From: Ktedonospora formicarum
GTDB lineage: Bacteria; Chloroflexota; Ktedonobacteria; Ktedonobacterales; Ktedonobacteraceae
Reading direction: 5' to 3'
Length of the DNA stretch: 64,000 bases
Assembly: GCF_016587355.1 (NCBI RefSeq)
Contig: NZ_BNJF01000001.1
Location: forward strand, 124,001-188,000
The notes beneath the pieces are model-generated. The model worked only from the letters and a program-made list of their open reading frames with translations, was not told where the DNA came from and searched no databases. Both the position numbers and the translations under genes were made by a program. Numbering within the stretch: the stretch's first letter is position 1; each line of letters begins with the position of its first letter. Of the stretch, positions 54,539-62,612 are shown piece after piece.

Positions 54539-55033
54539 TTATATCTGGCGCATCCTTCCCGCAATCCACTCTGCGCTTTCTTGCAGGCGTTGCTCCCCAG
54601 TGCTTTGTTGATAGTGGGAGACAATATCAGCAATCGTTTGGGTGCGGAGCGCGTCGCGCCAGGCTTTTTCGGCGCGCGCCATCGCAATGTGAATACCACA
54701 AGGCACACGGTACTGCGCTGATTCCTGGGTGAGCGGGCTGCGCTGGCGAATTTCTGCGCAACGAAACAGCGGTTCTCGTCCATCGATTGCCTCGACAACT
54801 TCCAACATCGTAATCTCTTCCGGGGCTCGTCGTAAGCGATAACCACCTTTGGGGCCGGGGAGCGATTCAATAATTCCTGCATTGGTAAGCGCCTGGAGAT
54901 GTTTGGCCAGGTATGTTTCCGAAAGTCCATGATATTCAGCCAATGCTTTGGTTGGTAATGTAGCTCTTGGCGGAAGCCCTGCCAGAACGGTCACACAATG
55001 CAATCCCCACTCGACTCCTTCGCTCAACTTCAT
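54539..55033 (-). CDS. Rrf2-family transcriptional regulator
   Basis: A 164-residue winged-helix repressor. HTH: LPTKALAEYHGLSETYLAKH followed by LQALTNAGIIESLPGPKGGY with the conserved PGPKGGYRL wing. Two Cys (FRCAEIR, VPCGIH) stand where other Rrf2 proteins bind an Fe-S cluster, but the third Cys is missing, so a thiol switch is as likely. It is divergent from an AhpD-like gene, with three related sites around that gene's promoter. Confidence 0.9.
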   Translation of the reverse strand: MKLSEGVEWGLHCVTVLAGLPPRATLPTKALAEYHGLSETYLAKHLQALTNAGIIESLPGPKGGYRLRRAPEEITMLEVVEAIDGREPLFRCAEIRQRSPLTQESAQYRVPCGIHIAMARAEKAWRDALRTQTIADIVSHYQQSTGEQRLQESAEWIAGRMRQI

Positions 55034-55125
55034 AACGTTCTTCCTCCTCAGGCAATTGTTTCTCTACTCGTTCAGATCGTTAATGATGACCTTCCGTTGC
55101 TCATCGCCAACTTGATTGCATATCA

Positions 55126-55187
55126 TGGACAAAATGTATCCTTGACAAAAAATGTCCACGATTCTATAATCTGGATATAATTTGTCC
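55126..55187. promoter_or_regulatory. Three Rrf2 operator candidates
   Basis: GGACAAAATGTATCC (55127-55141), TGACAAAAAATGTCC (55143-55157) and GGATATAATTTGTCC (55173-55187). The third is an inverted copy of the first (13 of 15 positions). They cover the -35, and the start point of the AhpD promoter. Confidence 0.6.
55142..55170 (+). promoter_or_regulatory. Consensus promoter of the AhpD-like gene
   Basis: TTGACA (55142-55147), 17-bp spacer, TATAAT (55165-55170), a perfect sigma70 consensus with start near 55177, about 67 nt before the ATG. Such a strong promoter implies tight repression. Confidence 0.85.
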
Positions 55188-55243
55188 TGGATTATAGCAT
55201 CTTTGCCTATCACATTCAATCAGGACTAAAGGAGAAATGATTT

Positions 55244-55720
55244 ATGAGTGCCCGTCTACGCTATGCTATAGCCGCGCCTGGAGTATACAAAGCAATGCTC
55301 CAACTTTCAGAATATACACATCATTGTGGGTTAGAAGAGCCTCTGCTCAATCTTGTGGATATGCGCGCCTCGCAGATCAATGGATGCGCATTTTGCCTGG
55401 ATATGCATTCGAAAGATGCACGCGCTGCTGGAGAAAGTGAACAGCGTCTCAATTTGTTGCCTGTCTGGCGCGAGGCCCGATCGTTCTACAGTGAGCGTGA
55501 GCAGGCAGCCCTCGAATGGACCGAGGCGGTGACACTGGTAGCTGAAGATCAGATTCCCGATGATGTCTATGATCGCGTACATCCTCATTTCACTGATGAG
55601 GAACTGACCAACCTCACTCTGGCCATTGCAGCCATCAATTCCTGGAATCGCTTGAACGTCGCTTTCCGCACACCCGCTGGTAGTTACAAACCCCGCCAAA
55701 GAGAGACTCAATTGAGCTAA
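55244..55720 (+). CDS. Carboxymuconolactone decarboxylase/AhpD-family peroxidase-like protein
   Basis: A 158-residue all-helical AhpD-like protein. The redox CxxC with its histidine is intact (GCAFCLDMHSKDAR, about 45-58), preceded by VDMRASQIN. Such proteins reduce peroxides or act as redox partners. AAAGGAG precedes the ATG. It is divergent from rrf2 and under a consensus promoter with repeated sites, consistent with redox- or NO-controlled expression. It ends before a very strong terminator. Confidence 0.92.
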   Translation: MSARLRYAIAAPGVYKAMLQLSEYTHHCGLEEPLLNLVDMRASQINGCAFCLDMHSKDARAAGESEQRLNLLPVWREARSFYSEREQAALEWTEAVTLVAEDQIPDDVYDRVHPHFTDEELTNLTLAIAAINSWNRLNVAFRTPAGSYKPRQRETQLS

Positions 55721-55761
55721 ATGAGGAAGAGTGTGCTGCTCTTTAACACACTTGAATTCGG

Positions 55762-55812
55762 AAGGAGGCGATAGAAAAAATCCCTAAATGGGATTTTTTC
55801 TATCGCCTCCTT
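55762..55812 (+). terminator. Strong intrinsic terminator after the AhpD-like gene
   Basis: Two perfect 23-nt arms (55762-55784, 55790-55812), loop TAAAT, ending in TTTTTT. The arms contain A and T runs, so it can act in both directions. Confidence 0.93.
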
Positions 55813-56032
55813 TTTTCGGTGCCACTTAAAATAGCTGTCCATTTTGTTCAAGACGAGGTCCGTATGTCCGAGGTATCATTCCACTGGTGACAGTTCCTAT
55901 TGAGGGCGAAACGATCACTCACAGGGCAGGAGACGAGATGTGGTCAATACCACGCACTCTTAAGCCAGAAGACTCTACCTGTGGCGATTGACGTAAAATT
56001 TAAGCACCTAAAGCAAGGGAGACGGCTCGACC

Positions 56033-56680
56033 ATGCAAACAAGCAAAGTGTTTTTCGATGTAGTGATGTCTTTGGATGGCTTCATTGCTCCGGAAGGAAT
56101 GGACCTGGCTCATGCCAATGACCCGGAGTACAAACAGTGGATGAACAAATGGATGGCTCTTCAACAATGGGTGTTTCGACAGAAATTCTTCCGCGAGAAT
56201 CTCCACCTGGGCGAAGGAGGTGAAACAGGTCAAGACAATCGCATGATGGAAGAAACATTCCAACGTACCAGCGTCAGCATTATGGGCAAGAATATGTTCA
56301 ATGGTGGTGAGCAGTTCTGGCCCGAGGAGGCCCCATTCCATACTCCCGTCTTTGTTTTGACCGACCAGATACGCAACCCATGGCAGCGCCCCGGTGACAC
56401 AACATTCTACTTCGTGAATGATGGCATCGAGAGTGCGCTTCACCAAGCGCGAGAGGTTGCTGGAAACGGAGATATCAGAATAGCGGGAGGAGCCAACTGT
56501 ATCCAGCAGTATCTCAACGCGGGACTAATCGACGAGTTCACTATTCACTACGTGCCAGTGTTTTTTGGCCACGGCACATCACTTTTTGCACATATGAACC
56601 CCGAGATCAAAGTAAAAATGAGAGAAACCATCCCATCTAAAGAAGTTGTTCATATCACCTACGAAGTTGAGAAGAAATAA
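56033..56680 (+). CDS. RibD C-terminal/dihydrofolate reductase-family protein
   Basis: A 215-residue protein with the RibD_C fold. Visible: start VFFDVVMSLDGFIAPEG, SVSIMGKNMF, and the NADPH-binding end DIRIAGGANCIQQYLNAGLI followed by DEFTIHYVPVFFGHGTSLF. These proteins are NADPH-dependent reductases of unknown natural substrate; the YwjB/YyaP group. AAGGGAG lies upstream of the ATG. No operon partners. Confidence 0.9.
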   Translation: MQTSKVFFDVVMSLDGFIAPEGMDLAHANDPEYKQWMNKWMALQQWVFRQKFFRENLHLGEGGETGQDNRMMEETFQRTSVSIMGKNMFNGGEQFWPEEAPFHTPVFVLTDQIRNPWQRPGDTTFYFVNDGIESALHQAREVAGNGDIRIAGGANCIQQYLNAGLIDEFTIHYVPVFFGHGTSLFAHMNPEIKVKMRETIPSKEVVHITYEVEKK

Positions 56681-56703
56681 AGTTCCTCTGATTACCCATT
56701 TCA

Positions 56704-56787
56704 CCAGGGTTCTGCGGATGGAATCTGAAACACGTGTCGGGTTGGGCAAACTAACAAGAGAGGCTGATTCCACCCACAGAACCCTGG
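56704..56787. repeat. 84-bp element with 22-bp inverted ends
   Basis: CCAGGGTTCTGCGGATGGAA at the left (22-bp arm, to 56725) is repeated inverted at 56766-56787 with 2 mismatches; a 40-nt centre separates them. It starts 24 bp after the reductase gene. Either a long hairpin terminator without T run, or a small MITE-like element. No target duplication was seen. Confidence 0.55.
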
Positions 56788-56904
56788 AAAGAAGAAGCTC
56801 ATATTCTGGCACCCCACAAGAGGAACGATTTGTCCTCAGAGAAAATCTGGGGTATGCCCAATTGTTGGGGTATCTTCTATAGCGGTTCAGCCCCCGCCTT
56901 TTTC

Positions 56905-57428
56905 CTATAATATCTGTTTTTCTTCCGGGATCTCATCAGAAAGTCTATTTGCCACTAGAGCCTGGAGCCCAAAGCACATCAGGGGCATGCAAGTAAAGAT
57001 GATGAAAAGGCCGAGTAGCTCAATGATGGTGAAGAGCATCACGCGCTTCACTTGCCAGTTGAAAGCTCTTGCCACAGAGCTCTCGGGTTTCATCATCTCC
57101 TCTAGCGAAAAGTCATTCATATGTGCGGCAGCTTTCCCCGTCACAAAATGCCCCCGGCATTCAACAACACCAGCAGCCACTAGAGAAATCAGGAAGATCA
57201 CACCGTAAGCTGTACCAAACGGGAAGGAGAAGGAGTTAACTGGCCCCAGACGGTACCTCGGAGAATGCCAAGAAGAATAACCAGGATCGCGACGAATGGC
57301 AAGATCTGGTTTGACCGGGTACCAAGCGGAACCGCAACCTCTCGCTGCTGGCCTAATGGCAATTTCAGGATGATCGGAATCACCATGATGTTCGGGTATA
57401 GCGCACCACCGAACCAGAAGATGCCCAA
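56905..57428 (-). pseudogene. Membrane protein, DUF5808-like, frame interrupted
   Basis: An upstream frame reads GIFWFGGALYPN and ILPFVAILVILLGILRG, a downstream frame continues FGTAYGVIFLISLVAAGVVE, VARAFNWQVKRVMLFTIIEL and LLGLFIIFTCMPLMCFGLQA. The F-W..G..Y-x-N pattern near the start recalls DUF5808. The frames overlap at about 57200-57250, where a shift must have occurred. Four membrane helices in total. Probably a decayed small membrane protein. Confidence 0.5.
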
Positions 57429-57476
57429 TCCCCTCTATTTTAGAGAGTAGCGCCTGATGAGCAGCGTCATAGCGGA

Positions 57477-57790
57477 TCAGAACTGTCTGGCGCATTTGAG
57501 AATGCGCCCCCATTTACTTAGCCAGAAATTGATAGGATCTGTCAGCCAGCTCAGAAAGGGGGGAAGATTAAGAAAGGGTTTCCCTTGCCGGGCGTGGTCG
57601 ATGGCGTCCGGGGTATGGGCGAGTCCGTCCACAATGTGCGAGATTAACTCGCAAGCTGTCCACCCAGAGATCCCCTGCTTACGAGACCACTCGTCATCCG
57701 AGAGGGGCCCTACCAGAGAATGAAAAGCCAAACGTGTTTCCTCCAGCCTGGCACAGAGCTCAGAACGATCAGGTTGAAAAATGCTTATAG
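57477..57790 (-). pseudogene. Truncated DinB/maleylpyruvate isomerase-like gene
   Basis: Minus-strand codons IFQPDRSELCARLEETRLAF continue to SLVGPLSDDEWSRKQGISGW and TACELISHIVDGLAHTPDAI, the N-terminal half of a DinB-type protein with its first metal His. No usable start codon precedes it (a stop lies just upstream) and it ends after 84 residues from the TTG at 57731, where about 150 are expected. Remnant. Confidence 0.55.
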
Positions 57791-57814
57791 TATTTCGCTC
57801 ACCTCCTTAGAAAA

Positions 57815-57870
57815 AAACTTCGCTATTCATCCCCATGTCTAGAAGGGCATGGGGATGAATAGCGAAGTTT
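57815..57870 (-). terminator. Intrinsic terminator overlapping the aldo/keto reductase 3' end
   Basis: Two perfect 23-nt arms (57815-57837, 57848-57870) with a 10-nt loop, followed on the minus strand by a T7 run. The upstream arm lies inside the last codons of the reductase gene and the stop codon is in the loop. Confidence 0.92.
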
Positions 57871-58780
57871 GAGAAGTACTGAATTTACTAGCCCCCTGGT
57901 TGATAGCGTCGAACTCTTCCTGGGAGAGTTCGATGGTTGCACCTAGAACGTTCTCCTCAAGATGTTTGATAGAAGAGGTTCCTGGAATAGGTAAGAGCGT
58001 AGGTGAGCGATGCAGGAGCCAGGCTAGCGCAATCTGGCTGGACTGTGCGTTATGTTTTTTGGCGACTTGATCCAGTTTGCTCCCGGGACGCGCCAGCGCG
58101 CCCGTGGAGAGAGGATTCCAAGGGATAAAGCCAATCCCCTGGCGCGCACAGATATCAATCATCTCCTCAGATTGTTGGGCCGTCATGCGCTCAGACTCGC
58201 GCTTGGAGAGATTATAGTGATTTTGGACTGTGACGATAGAAACTATCTTCTGCGCCCGCGCCAGTTCATCTATTGTCACATTGGAGAGACCAACGTGGCG
58301 AATTTTGCCCTCTTGCTGCATCTTCGCGATCTCGCCTACGGAATCCTCAAAGGGTACTTTGGGATCGGGACGATGGAATTGGTATAAATCGATATGATCT
58401 ACGCGCAGGCGTCTCAGACTTCCTTCCAGGGCTTCACGCAAATGCTCTGGTCGTCCATCCAGTGGCCACCGCCCTGGACCGGTGCGCAGCAAGCCCCCTT
58501 TGGTGGCGATGACAAGTCCTTCAGGGTAGGGAAAGAGTGCCTCTGCGATGAGCTCTTCGCTAACGTTGGGTCCATAAGAATCGGCTGTATCTATCAGGTT
58601 AATGCCTAACTCCAGTGTGCGCCGTAACAGCGCAATGGCCTCCTGTTTGTTCGCAGGTGGTCCCCAGATGCCCTCACCAGTAATGCGCATCGCACCAAAA
58701 CCAAGACGATAGACTTTGAGGTCACCTCCTAGTGTGAGAGTACCGCTCGCATGGGCTGGATTCTGCTGAATATTTTGCAT
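57839..58780 (-). CDS. Aldo/keto reductase
   Basis: A 313-residue NADPH-dependent reductase with a TIM barrel. Catalytic tetrad region: DTADSYG (Asp, Tyr), ATKGG (Lys), LYQFHRPD (His). NADPH-binding C-terminal LLPIPGTSSIKHLEENV is present. Similar enzymes reduce aldehydes and ketones; substrate unknown. ATG at 58780 has AAGGAAGG upstream; an earlier ATG at 58810 is less favoured. The gene's end is embedded in a terminator hairpin. Confidence 0.93.
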   Translation of the reverse strand: MQNIQQNPAHASGTLTLGGDLKVYRLGFGAMRITGEGIWGPPANKQEAIALLRRTLELGINLIDTADSYGPNVSEELIAEALFPYPEGLVIATKGGLLRTGPGRWPLDGRPEHLREALEGSLRRLRVDHIDLYQFHRPDPKVPFEDSVGEIAKMQQEGKIRHVGLSNVTIDELARAQKIVSIVTVQNHYNLSKRESERMTAQQSEEMIDICARQGIGFIPWNPLSTGALARPGSKLDQVAKKHNAQSSQIALAWLLHRSPTLLPIPGTSSIKHLEENVLGATIELSQEEFDAINQGASKFSTSQTSLFIPMPF

Positions 58781-59033
58781 CGTGCATTCCTTCCTTTTAT
58801 TTGGCTTCATAATTGAGGTTGTATGCTATGGTTTCATGATGGGGATATCATTGAGGTTCAAATAGCTACGAAAGCGCATTGACACACACGTTATCTTCCA
58901 CCCTTAGTTATTAACGACTCCAGGAAGGGGAGATATTCCTAAAGCTCAAGCGTTATTATCCTCTTCCCATGAAACTGTATCTGCTTATCACGCTGAGAGC
59001 ACTTTTAGCGCTAGAAATCCCTGCTTCACCGAT
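58781..59033. other. Intergenic region
   Basis: About 250 bp between the divergent reductase and the ABC exporter leader. No gene or operator recognised. Confidence 0.4.
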
Positions 59034-59063
59034 TTGACAAGAGAGGTCTTTTACCTGTACACT
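59034..59063 (+). promoter_or_regulatory. Promoter of the ABC exporter leader
   Basis: TTGACA (59034-59039), 18-bp spacer, TACACT (59058-59063). Start near 59070, about 360 nt upstream of the ABC gene. Confidence 0.6.
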
Positions 59064-59154
59064 TTATTCAAGTTACCTATATGCGTATAGATGCAGCTTC
59101 CGCTTTATGAAGCTGTGTTCTGTTAAATTATGCATTGAGAGTAGAAGGATTGCG

Positions 59155-59313
59155 ATGACTACCATGCAGGCGCAGAGCGTGTGGCTTACCACTACCATGT
59201 TTGCCTCCATTACCCATTGTTATTCCCTTGTGGAATATCCTCGGGTCAGGTGTCGCTGTCCTCTAAGCTGCTCTTCATTGGTGAGTTCAACGCTACAGCA
59301 TAACCGCTTATAG
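59155..59313 (+). CDS. Putative leader peptide of the ABC exporter operon
   Basis: A 52-codon ORF (MTTMQAQSVWLTTTMFASI...) with AAGGA 5 nt before the ATG. It ends 17 nt before a strong terminator. Its codons 5-7 contain AGGCGCAG (59168-59175), which can pair with CTGCGCCT (59355-59362) in the terminator's right arm, so ribosome position could decide between termination and read-through. No homologue recognised; coding status uncertain. Confidence 0.4.
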   Translation: MTTMQAQSVWLTTTMFASITHCYSLVEYPRVRCRCPLSCSSLVSSTLQHNRL

Positions 59314-59329
59314 AGAGCATAGAAAAGAC

Positions 59330-59374
59330 AAAGAGAGAGGCGCAGGCGACACACCTGCGCCTCTCTCTTTTTTT
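59330..59374 (+). terminator. Intrinsic terminator/attenuator in front of the ABC exporter operon
   Basis: Perfect 17-nt arms (59330-59346, 59354-59370), 7-nt loop, then a T run. It lies between a promoter at 59034 and the ABC ATPase start at 59431, so it should stop most transcripts before the operon. Confidence 0.9.
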
Positions 59375-59430
59375 ACGCTAGCTCTACCAATGTCAGTGGG
59401 AAGGTTTGTCAGGTAAAGGAAGGGGTATGT

Positions 59431-60561
59431 ATGCCAATCGTCGAAGTGGAACAATTAGTCAAGACGTTCAGGAGTCGAGAGCGGAACTCGGGTTTCGCCC
59501 AGAGTCTCCAATCGTTCGTGGCACCGCGTTATCGGACACGTGAGGCCGTGAAGCATGTTAGCTTTACCCTTGAAACAGGTGAAGTTCTGGCCTTTATTGG
59601 CCCCAATGGAGCTGGGAAAAGCACAACCATTAAGATGCTGACAGGTATCCTCCACCCAACCTCAGGCAAGGCCCAGGTGCTTGGTTTCGCCCCCTGGCAA
59701 CAACGGAGACAACTGGCTTACCATATCTCCAGTGTGTTTGGTCAAAAATCACAGTTGTGGTATCACCTACCACCACAAGATACCTTCAATTTGTTGGCTC
59801 GTATCTATGAACTGGATATGACTGAGTATCGTAAGCGACGAGACTTTCTGATCGAGGTCTTTGATATCGCCAGCTACATTCATACGCCCGCGCGAAAGTT
59901 GAGTCTAGGTGAGCGCATGCGCTGCGAGTTGGCAGCAGCTTTTCTGCATAAGCCGAAGATCGTTTTCCTGGATGAGCCAACAATTGGGCTGGACGTCATT
60001 GCCAAGCAACGCATCCGCGATCTCATTGGTCTGCTCAATGTGGAGGAAGGTGTGACGGTGTTTCTCACCTCTCATGACGCTGGCGATGTCGAACAGGTCT
60101 GCCGCCGGGCCGTGGTCATTAATCATGGGGAGATCATCCTGGATGAGTCAGTTGCCGTCTTGAAGCGAGATTACTTGAAGGCGAAGACCATCGAGCTGCA
60201 ACTGGCAGAGCATGTTGAGAGCCTGGTAGCCAGCGATTATGACCCACAATCCCCTTTGCGGTTGAGGGTAGCAACACCGGCATTGACCCAAGAGGGTATC
60301 CAGGTTGTAAAGGCGCAAGGACATAGTCTGACACTGGAGGTTGATACGACGCGCTGCCCCCTGGAGCCAGTCATCGCTGCTATTATGAATCAACAGCACA
60401 TTCTGGATATGACCATTTCTGATCCACCGATGGAGAAAATAATCGCCTCAATCTATGGGGAACAGAGAGAGAAAGCAAAGAGTACCACTCACACTCAGGT
60501 TAAAGAGGTCGTACGACAGCAAGCGAGAGCAGAAGGAGAATTACTCCATGAAGATATATAG
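59431..60561 (+). CDS. ABC-2 exporter ATP-binding protein
   Basis: A 376-residue ATPase. Walker A GPNGAGKST, Q-loop FGQKSQLWYHLPPQD, signature LSLGERMR, Walker B IVFLDEPTIGLD, His switch LTSHD. The Q-loop and signature are characteristic of the group that partners DUF990-type (ABC2_membrane_6) permeases. A C-terminal domain of about 130 residues follows, ending in a charged tail. AAGGAAGGGG precedes the ATG. It is the first gene of a three-gene operon; the substrate (lipid, antibiotic or other) is unknown. Confidence 0.93.
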   Translation: MPIVEVEQLVKTFRSRERNSGFAQSLQSFVAPRYRTREAVKHVSFTLETGEVLAFIGPNGAGKSTTIKMLTGILHPTSGKAQVLGFAPWQQRRQLAYHISSVFGQKSQLWYHLPPQDTFNLLARIYELDMTEYRKRRDFLIEVFDIASYIHTPARKLSLGERMRCELAAAFLHKPKIVFLDEPTIGLDVIAKQRIRDLIGLLNVEEGVTVFLTSHDAGDVEQVCRRAVVINHGEIILDESVAVLKRDYLKAKTIELQLAEHVESLVASDYDPQSPLRLRVATPALTQEGIQVVKAQGHSLTLEVDTTRCPLEPVIAAIMNQQHILDMTISDPPMEKIIASIYGEQREKAKSTTHTQVKEVVRQQARAEGELLHEDI

Positions 60562-61408
60562 CGAGGGGGGGCCAGCATGGGGAATCATCGAGCGCCTCGT
60601 GAGGCGCTTTCACCTCTCGACCCTCAAATACCTAGCCGTCTTACGGGTGAGCATCTTAAATAACCTGGCCTACATGATGGAGGTCTTCTTTCGAGCCTTA
60701 TTACTGATCGTATTAGTCTTCGTTCTCACCCAACTCTGGAAAACGACCTTTGCGCTGCGTGGTACCAGCACTCTGAGCGGTTTTAGCATCACAGATATGA
60801 TCTGGTATCTCGTCGCTGGTGAAGCCATTGCCATGAGTTTACCCGCCTTAACAAGGCGTATTGATCAAGAAGTTCGCTCTGGACAACTGGCCTATCTGCT
60901 GGGGCGCCCAAGCAGTTACATACTTTACAATTACGCCCACTACCTGGGGGAGCGCTTAGTGCGCCTGCTGATGAATGCGCTGATTGGAATTGTTCTGGCC
61001 CTCATTATGGCTGGCCCGCCCCATTTCACCTGGCAGGGAATACTAGCCTGGCCACTTGTCGCCTTCCTCGCGCTTAGCATTGACTTCGTCATGCACTTTG
61101 GTATTGGATTACTGGCTTTCTGGAGCGAGGAAACGCAATCATTTTCACTCATTTTTAGCAGACTCACTCTGGTCCTGGGAGGTGTACTGGCCCCACTTGA
61201 GATCTTACCCCAGCCATTACGGAGTATCGCCCAGGCCTTACCGTTTAGTGCCATTCTTTATGGACCATCACGCACTCTGGTCCACTTTGAAATGGCCCAC
61301 TTTGCAGGCCTGCTCATGCAACAATGCGCGACATTGGGAATTGGAACAATTATTATGCTAAGCATTTATCATGCTGCTGTGCGCCGCGTGAACATTAATG
61401 GGGGGTAA
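60548..61408 (+). CDS. ABC-2 exporter permease 1 (DUF990/ABC2_membrane_6 type)
   Basis: A 286-residue membrane protein with six helices (among them FFRALLLIVLVFVLTQLW, LLMNALIGIVLALIMAG, TLGIGTIIMLSIYHAAVRRV). The motif RRIDQEVRSGQLAYLLGRP is typical of this permease family. Its ATG (60548) lies 14 bp before the end of the ATPase gene, indicating coupled translation; GGAG is upstream. It pairs with the next permease as a heterodimer. Confidence 0.88.
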   Translation: MKIYSEGGPAWGIIERLVRRFHLSTLKYLAVLRVSILNNLAYMMEVFFRALLLIVLVFVLTQLWKTTFALRGTSTLSGFSITDMIWYLVAGEAIAMSLPALTRRIDQEVRSGQLAYLLGRPSSYILYNYAHYLGERLVRLLMNALIGIVLALIMAGPPHFTWQGILAWPLVAFLALSIDFVMHFGIGLLAFWSEETQSFSLIFSRLTLVLGGVLAPLEILPQPLRSIAQALPFSAILYGPSRTLVHFEMAHFAGLLMQQCATLGIGTIIMLSIYHAAVRRVNINGG

Positions 61409-61412
61409 AAAC

Positions 61413-62222
61413 ATGATGATGACTTGGCTGAAACGTTGCTTCTCCGAGGCCCGCTTAATCTTGGCTTATACTATCGCGAATACGCAGGCGGCGCTTGAAT
61501 ATCGTACAGCCTTTATAGTACAGGTTGTGGCAATGCTCGCCAACAACTCGCTCTGGCTCTTCTTCTGGTGGAACTACTTTCATCAATTCCCGCTTGTAAA
61601 TGGATGGCAAGAGACCGATATCGTCATCCTATGGGCCGTCTCAGCCTGTGGATTTGGTATCAGTGTTGCTATCTTTGGCAATGCCCGCCAGATTTCGGCC
61701 CTGGTGATGAATGGTGGTCTGGATGCGTACCTGGGAATGCCTCGCTATGCGCTGATCCATGTATGTATTGCTGCGACCGACCCAACCGCCTGGGGAGATA
61801 TCATCTTTGCTATCGGCTCCTACCTGCTCTTAGTACGACCAGACCTAGCGCATATAGGACTCTTTCTTTTCCTTGTGGCTCTGGTCTCGCTCATTTATAC
61901 CTCCTTTATGGTGCTGCTACACTCATTAGCGTTTTTCCTTGGCAACACTGAAGGGCTGGCACAGCAGTTGTTTGGCGCCCTGATCTCGTTTAGCACATAT
62001 CCAATGGATATCTTCAATGGATTTGTGCGCGTGCTGCTCTTCACTGTCTTACCGGCTGGTTTCATCTCGTTTGTACCCTTGCAACTGCTTCGCCATTTTT
62101 CGTGGTCGCTGCTAGGCATACTTATCTGCGCGGTCATCATCTTCGCTCTGGCAGCCACTGGACTATTCGAAGTTGGCTTACGTCGCTACGAAAGCGGAAA
62201 TTTGATGGGCTCACAAATTTAG
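61413..62222 (+). CDS. ABC-2 exporter permease 2 (DUF990/ABC2_membrane_6 type)
   Basis: A 269-residue permease with about six helices (AFIVQVVAMLANNSLWLFFW, LGLFLFLVALVSLIYTSFMV-like, LLGILICAVIIFALAATGLF). The family motif NARQISALVMNGGLDAYLGM corresponds to RRIDQEVRSGQLAYLLGRP of the first permease. ATG at 61413 is preferred over 61398 because of GGGGGG 7 nt upstream; it follows the first permease by 4 bp. The two permeases and the ATPase make a complete exporter. Confidence 0.88.
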   Translation: MMMTWLKRCFSEARLILAYTIANTQAALEYRTAFIVQVVAMLANNSLWLFFWWNYFHQFPLVNGWQETDIVILWAVSACGFGISVAIFGNARQISALVMNGGLDAYLGMPRYALIHVCIAATDPTAWGDIIFAIGSYLLLVRPDLAHIGLFLFLVALVSLIYTSFMVLLHSLAFFLGNTEGLAQQLFGALISFSTYPMDIFNGFVRVLLFTVLPAGFISFVPLQLLRHFSWSLLGILICAVIIFALAATGLFEVGLRRYESGNLMGSQI

Positions 62223-62612
62223 TTATCAAAGGATAAAGGGAAGGACCCAGTTCTCTTTTGGGCTGCTTCGGCTGGCTCTGCTCGTCTCAGGGGAAGGGGA
62301 TCAGCGTGGAACATGTCTTCGCTGTGTTCCACGCTGATCCCCTTCCCCTGAGCACCACAAGCGCAAAAGGCTCCCCTCTTCAAGAGATTGAGCAAGCTCA
62401 TGACAAAAATATTATGAAGATAGTGCGCCTGATGCAATGGCAGATAAACATATACCCCATTGTTACAACATCAAGCGCAATGATATACACATAATTGACC
62501 CCTCAATACGCGCTTTTATGTAATACACACTTGCGAAATATGGATAAGTTTGTTATATTAAACGCTTTGCGTCAAGTGGTCCTGGATTTGCTCTGAAGGA
62601 GATCTTCGTGTC
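62223..62612. other. Intergenic region after the ABC exporter operon
   Basis: About 390 bp between the exporter operon and the MFS gene, holding a 67-bp perfect inverted repeat (62286-62352) and, at the right, the AAGGAG ribosome site of the MFS gene. Confidence 0.5.
62286..62352. repeat. Perfect 28-bp inverted repeat
   Basis: Arms 62286-62313 and 62325-62352 are exact complements around an 11-nt loop (TGTCTTCGCTG). The stem is GC-rich (GGGGAAGGGGATCAGCGTGG within). No T run follows. It may end transcription of the ABC operon by factor-dependent means, or stabilise its 3' end. Confidence 0.75.

Noticed and set aside
59070..59430. T-box riboswitch before the ABC operon
   Set aside because: No AGGGTGGNACCGCG core was found and the downstream genes are not amino-acid related.
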